6,107 bases of DNA from JBEIUL01 sp044356865 (lineage in GTDB: Bacteria; Planctomycetota; Phycisphaerae; Phycisphaerales; SM1A02): positions 1 through 6,107 of the forward strand of contig JBIKVN010000201.1 of NCBI GenBank assembly GCA_044356865.1. The letters are read 5' to 3'. The notes below the pieces were generated by a model, which saw only the letters and a list, made by a program, of their open reading frames with translations, ran no database searches and was not told the origin of the DNA. Shown here one piece after another: positions 5,513 to 6,107 of this stretch. Position 1 is the stretch's first letter. Each line of letters opens with the position of its first letter. The translations under genes were made by a program, and so were the position numbers.

Positions 5513-6107
5513 ATGGATCACGAGAAGTTCGCGGCGGACGGCGTCACCTTCGACGATGTCCTCCTCATTCCCGCCCGCTCGTCGGTGACGCCCGACCGCG
5601 CCGACACCTCGACCCGGCTCACCCGGAACATCCGGCTGAACATCCCGCTCGTCTCGGCCCCGATGGACACCGTGACCGAGAGTTCGCTCGCGATCGCCCT
5701 CGCCCAGGAGGGCGGCATCGGGATCATCCACAAGAACATGACCGCCGAGCGGCAGGCCCGCGAGGTCGCGAAGGTCAAGCGGAGCGAGAACGGCGTCATC
5801 ACCGACCCCGTGACGCTGTCGCCGGAGGACACCGTGGCGCGGGCCGCCCAGCTCATGTCCGAGCAGGGCGTCTCGGGTTTCCCGGTCACCGTCGACGGCA
5901 GCCGCCACGGCGAGGTGGTCGGCATCCTGACCCGCCGCGACATGAAGTTCCACGCCGGCCGCGAGGGCTCGGCGAAGGTCCGCGAGATCATGACCAGCGA
6001 CGGGCTCGTGACGGCGAAGCCCGAGACCGACCTCGACGAGGCCGAGCGGATGCTCAGCCGGGCCCGCGTCGAGAAGCTGCTGCTCGTCGACGCGTCGCGG
6101 AAGCTGC
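5513..6107 (+). CDS. guaB: IMP dehydrogenase (N-terminal part, runs off the right edge)
   Basis: The first 198 codons of IMP dehydrogenase, which oxidises IMP to XMP with NAD+ in the committed step of cytoplasmic GMP synthesis. The translation shows VTFDDVLLIPARSSVTP (11-27), then PLVSAPMDTVTE (45-56) and GGIGIIHKNM (67-76), the signature start of the catalytic barrel. A Bateman module follows: CBS 1 at about 94-150, with DPVTLSPEDTV (98-108) and VVGILTRRDMKF (135-146), and CBS 2 from about 156, with VREIMTSDGLVT (157-168) and VEKLLLVDA (186-194). In many bacteria this module binds purine nucleotides and tunes activity. The active-site cysteine loop is beyond the window. The ATG at 5513-5515 gives the usual family N-terminus; the ATG at 5502 is out of frame. 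No Shine-Dalgarno motif is present. The gene is transcribed away from pilT. Confidence 0.95.
   Translation, partial: MDHEKFAADGVTFDDVLLIPARSSVTPDRADTSTRLTRNIRLNIPLVSAPMDTVTESSLAIALAQEGGIGIIHKNMTAERQAREVAKVKRSENGVITDPVTLSPEDTVARAAQLMSEQGVSGFPVTVDGSRHGEVVGILTRRDMKFHAGREGSAKVREIMTSDGLVTAKPETDLDEAERMLSRARVEKLLLVDASRKL

Noticed and set aside
2574..5588. A plus-strand open frame of about 1004 codons opposite the GspE-like gene and pilT
   Set aside because: It is antisense to two genes with clear family motifs. Its translation is dominated by Arg, Asp, Glu, Leu and Val without recognisable domains, as expected for the complement of GC-rich codons. It also overlaps the guaB start in another frame.
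5518..5991. A 157-codon minus-strand open frame inside guaB
   Set aside because: It lies opposite unmistakable IMP dehydrogenase sequence with barrel and CBS motifs, and has no family features of its own.

Overview
This is a very GC-rich bacterial window with six protein-coding genes and little non-coding sequence. The phylum cannot be proven from sequence alone. The GC content, the absence of purine-rich ribosome binding sites, a membrane-anchored degenerate secretion ATPase and a very large CvpA-like protein together suggest a Planctomycetota-type organism. That placement is an inference held with moderate to low confidence.

Layout: five genes lie head to tail on the minus strand, read from high to low coordinates. 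(1) A PilT-like twitching motility ATPase with all catalytic motifs intact (5321-4155). (2) A GspE/PilB-family protein with N-terminal membrane segments and a ruined nucleotide-binding site (4133-2415). (3) A CvpA-like four-helix membrane protein with a large C-terminal soluble region (2378-714). (4) A YraN/UPF0102 nuclease-fold protein (642-151). (5) The first 38 codons of sucC, the ADP-forming succinyl-CoA synthetase beta subunit, which runs off the left edge (114-1). The gaps between them are 21, 36, 71 and 36 bp, so a single transcription unit is plausible, perhaps punctuated by a hairpin after the CvpA-like gene. On the plus strand, diverging from pilT across a 191 bp gap, is the first part of guaB (IMP dehydrogenase), which runs off the right edge (5513-6107).

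How the genes may work together: the first three form the distinctive part. An active retraction-type ATPase sits next to a sequence relative that has lost the Walker A lysine, the Walker B glutamate and the His-box histidines but keeps the zinc-binding cysteines and gains membrane helices. Next to that is a polytopic membrane protein. This looks like an unusual membrane-linked type IV pilus or secretion ATPase module in which one partner is a pseudoenzyme. YraN, SucC and GuaB are housekeeping-type genes with no evident functional link to it.

No tRNA, rRNA, CRISPR array, insertion sequence or phage gene was seen. Many long overlapping open frames on both strands, including one of about 1000 codons opposite pilT and the GspE-like gene, are by-products of high GC content and were not annotated.
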